DNA of 64,000 nt from Andrena cerasifolii. Taxonomy: Eukaryota; Arthropoda; Insecta; Hymenoptera; Andrenidae. Location of the stretch: assembly GCF_050908995.1 (NCBI RefSeq), contig NC_135121.1:13826001-13890000 (forward strand). Direction: 5' to 3'. The notes below the pieces were generated by a model. That model was not told the DNA's origin. It saw only the letters and a list, made by a program, of their open reading frames with translations, and did no database searches. The position numbers and the translations under genes were made by a program. Shown in pieces: positions 62,701-64,000 of this stretch (position 1 is the stretch's first letter; each line of letters begins with the position of its first letter).

Positions 62701-63144
62701 TTTTAAGAAGTGTATATGCGCATATTCGTTTCTGAAAGTCTTGCTCTATTAATTACAAAATGATCAAATATTAGTTACAGCTTCAGCAATTTTTCCATTT
62801 ATCATAGTGCAAAACAGACTATTATTAATATTATTTTATTATTATGTAATTTTAGTCCTTTAATATAATATGTTATAATTCTATTGTGTTATTTTCTTTC
62901 TCTATTATGTTTCATAATGTTCGAAGCTAATCAAATCGTTATTTATGTAATATTACATACTTATTAGTATATAATTATCATATATGATTTTTTTATACCC
63001 AATGTTTACGGGGTTTATTAATATTTTATTTGTTATAGATGCTCCAATTTTATTAATGTCTATATAACCCCTTGGCTAGTAATAAGTAATATAAAAAAAA
63101 GTATTCAAAAATATTGAGAAACATCGAAGTTACGAGAGTTTATG
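59708..63144. other. Probable sbb intron upstream of the first visible exon
   Basis: The exon at 59584-59707 has an acceptor at its 5' side, so transcription continues from the right. No further sbb exon was recognised up to 64000. 62280-63120 is strongly AT-rich; the rest is mixed with pyrimidine-rich tracts. Confidence 0.5.
61886..62083. repeat. Possible short MITE (GGAGAGTCCTAC ends)
   Basis: GGGGAGAGTCCTAC at about 61888 is mirrored by GTAGGACTCTCCTC at about 62065-62080. The 195-bp AT-rich interior is non-coding. No target duplication is clear, so this is tentative. Confidence 0.4.
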
Positions 63145-63149
63145 CGCCG

Positions 63150-63801
63150 CACAGTGGTACATAATGACATTATTTGTTCAAATCACCCTACAGGTCGTAA
63201 TTTTTCAGAAAACTTGACGATTTTTTTTTTAAATTCTTCGCAATTAAATTCTCTATCGATCTGTCCGGCCGAAATTTTGAATTTCGTTGCTGATTTTTTT
63301 ATATTTAGCGAATTATACAGCACTTTTCGAAGATCTGTATCTGTGGGCTTTTTTGGCCGCCTGTTCCGAATTTAAAGTCAGATTTTCGAAATTGAAGGAG
63401 GTGAATCCGATATGTTGAAGCAAAATTTCAGAAAATGGGCTTATTCAAAGAAAACATAGTGCGTCTAGATTTTCGGGGACGCTGATTACGAATATGAGGT
63501 AATTATTATAAAGATCAAATTTTTTATTTGTACCACAAATCTAATACATCCACCTTCAATTTCGAAAATCAGACTTTAAATTCGGAACAGGTGGGCAAAA
63601 AAGCCTGCAGATACTGATCTTCGAAAAGTGCTGTATAATTCGCTAAATATAAAAAAATCAGCAACGAAATTAAAAATTTCGGCCGGACAGATCGATGAAG
63701 AATTTAATTGCGAAGAATTGAAAAAAAAAATCTTCAAGTTTTCTGAAGAATTACGACCTGTATGGTGATTTGAACAAAAAATGTCATTATGTACCACTGT
63801 G
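63150..63801. mobile_element. Transib-like non-autonomous inverted-repeat element, copy 2
   Basis: A 652-bp relative of the element at 2535-3437, with the same CACAGTGGTACATAATGACAT ends in inverted orientation and arms of about 240 bp. It is flanked by a perfect 5-bp duplication CGCCG (63145-63149 and 63802-63806). The central spacer differs in length and sequence from copy 1. No transposase reading frame is present. Confidence 0.85.
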
Positions 63802-64000
63802 CGCCGGCCGCAGCGGGGTTTCTTCCCCTTGCTAATAGCGTCTCGCAGAGTTGCTTGCGTCTAATGCGGATGTACGACTTCATTATTCCGACAATTGCCT
63901 CGGATTCAGGTCTAATAAGTTTCGTCTGATCGCGGATTCTCTCGGAGACAGACGTCAGAAGGAAACCGCTCGAGTCATTACTCTTATCGCCGCGCCGCTC

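Overview
This is a stretch of insect nuclear DNA, most likely from a hymenopteran (ant, bee or wasp). The evidence is small-intron genes with GT/AG junctions, an insect NPC2 with a signal peptide, a scribbler/ZNF608-609 orthologue with long glutamine runs, and many short non-autonomous DNA transposons. The order assignment is an inference; insect is secure. No bacterial features, CRISPR arrays, rRNAs or tRNAs were seen.

Left part, 1-29.2 kb: no gene is recognised apart from one candidate start exon on the minus strand (24548-24577). The DNA alternates CpG-rich unique sequence with AT-rich inserts. It carries a Transib-like inverted-repeat element (2535-3437), a TA-flanked MITE (8851-9221), a TTAA-flanked element (11012-11685), a MITE inside a degenerate tandem repeat (13267-13643), two hAT-type elements with internal structure (18248-18926, rich in CACGTG palindromes; 20460-21491, with an 11-copy 35-bp minisatellite), a small hAT MITE (27112-27372), and a repeat split by a nested foldback (28052-28975).

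Middle, 29.3-48.4 kb: a gene cluster. Order: NPC2-type sterol/lipid-binding protein (minus), a nest of transposons including a 300-bp-arm hairpin (31552-32238), a short-chain dehydrogenase resembling the shroud/17-beta-HSD group (minus), ZFPL1 (minus), FANCE (plus), C1orf43/NICE-3 (plus) and FOCAD (minus). ZFPL1 and FANCE are head to head, FANCE and C1orf43 are tandem with 194 bp between coding ends, and C1orf43 and FOCAD are tail to tail with about 205 bp between stops. For these genes the exon phases add up to uninterrupted proteins (NPC2 149 aa, ZFPL1 323 aa, FANCE 336 aa, C1orf43 242 aa, FOCAD 1214 aa). They are unrelated housekeeping functions (Golgi structure, DNA crosslink repair, membrane protein, focal-adhesion/SKI-associated HEAT-repeat protein), so the clustering reflects compactness rather than a pathway.

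Right part, 48.4-64 kb: probable 3' UTR/intergenic DNA, then the 3' half of scribbler (sbb; ZNF608/609 family) on the minus strand. Its visible exons are 59584-59707, 55037-58135 and 52679-52749; the 5' exons lie beyond the window. Its 1.45-kb intron is largely filled by a 1-kb foldback element. A second Transib-like element (63150-63801) closes the window, in the same family as the one at 2.5 kb. The most striking general signal is the two Transib-like copies: exact CACAGTG ends (the RAG recombination-signal heptamer) with 5-bp GC-only target duplications.
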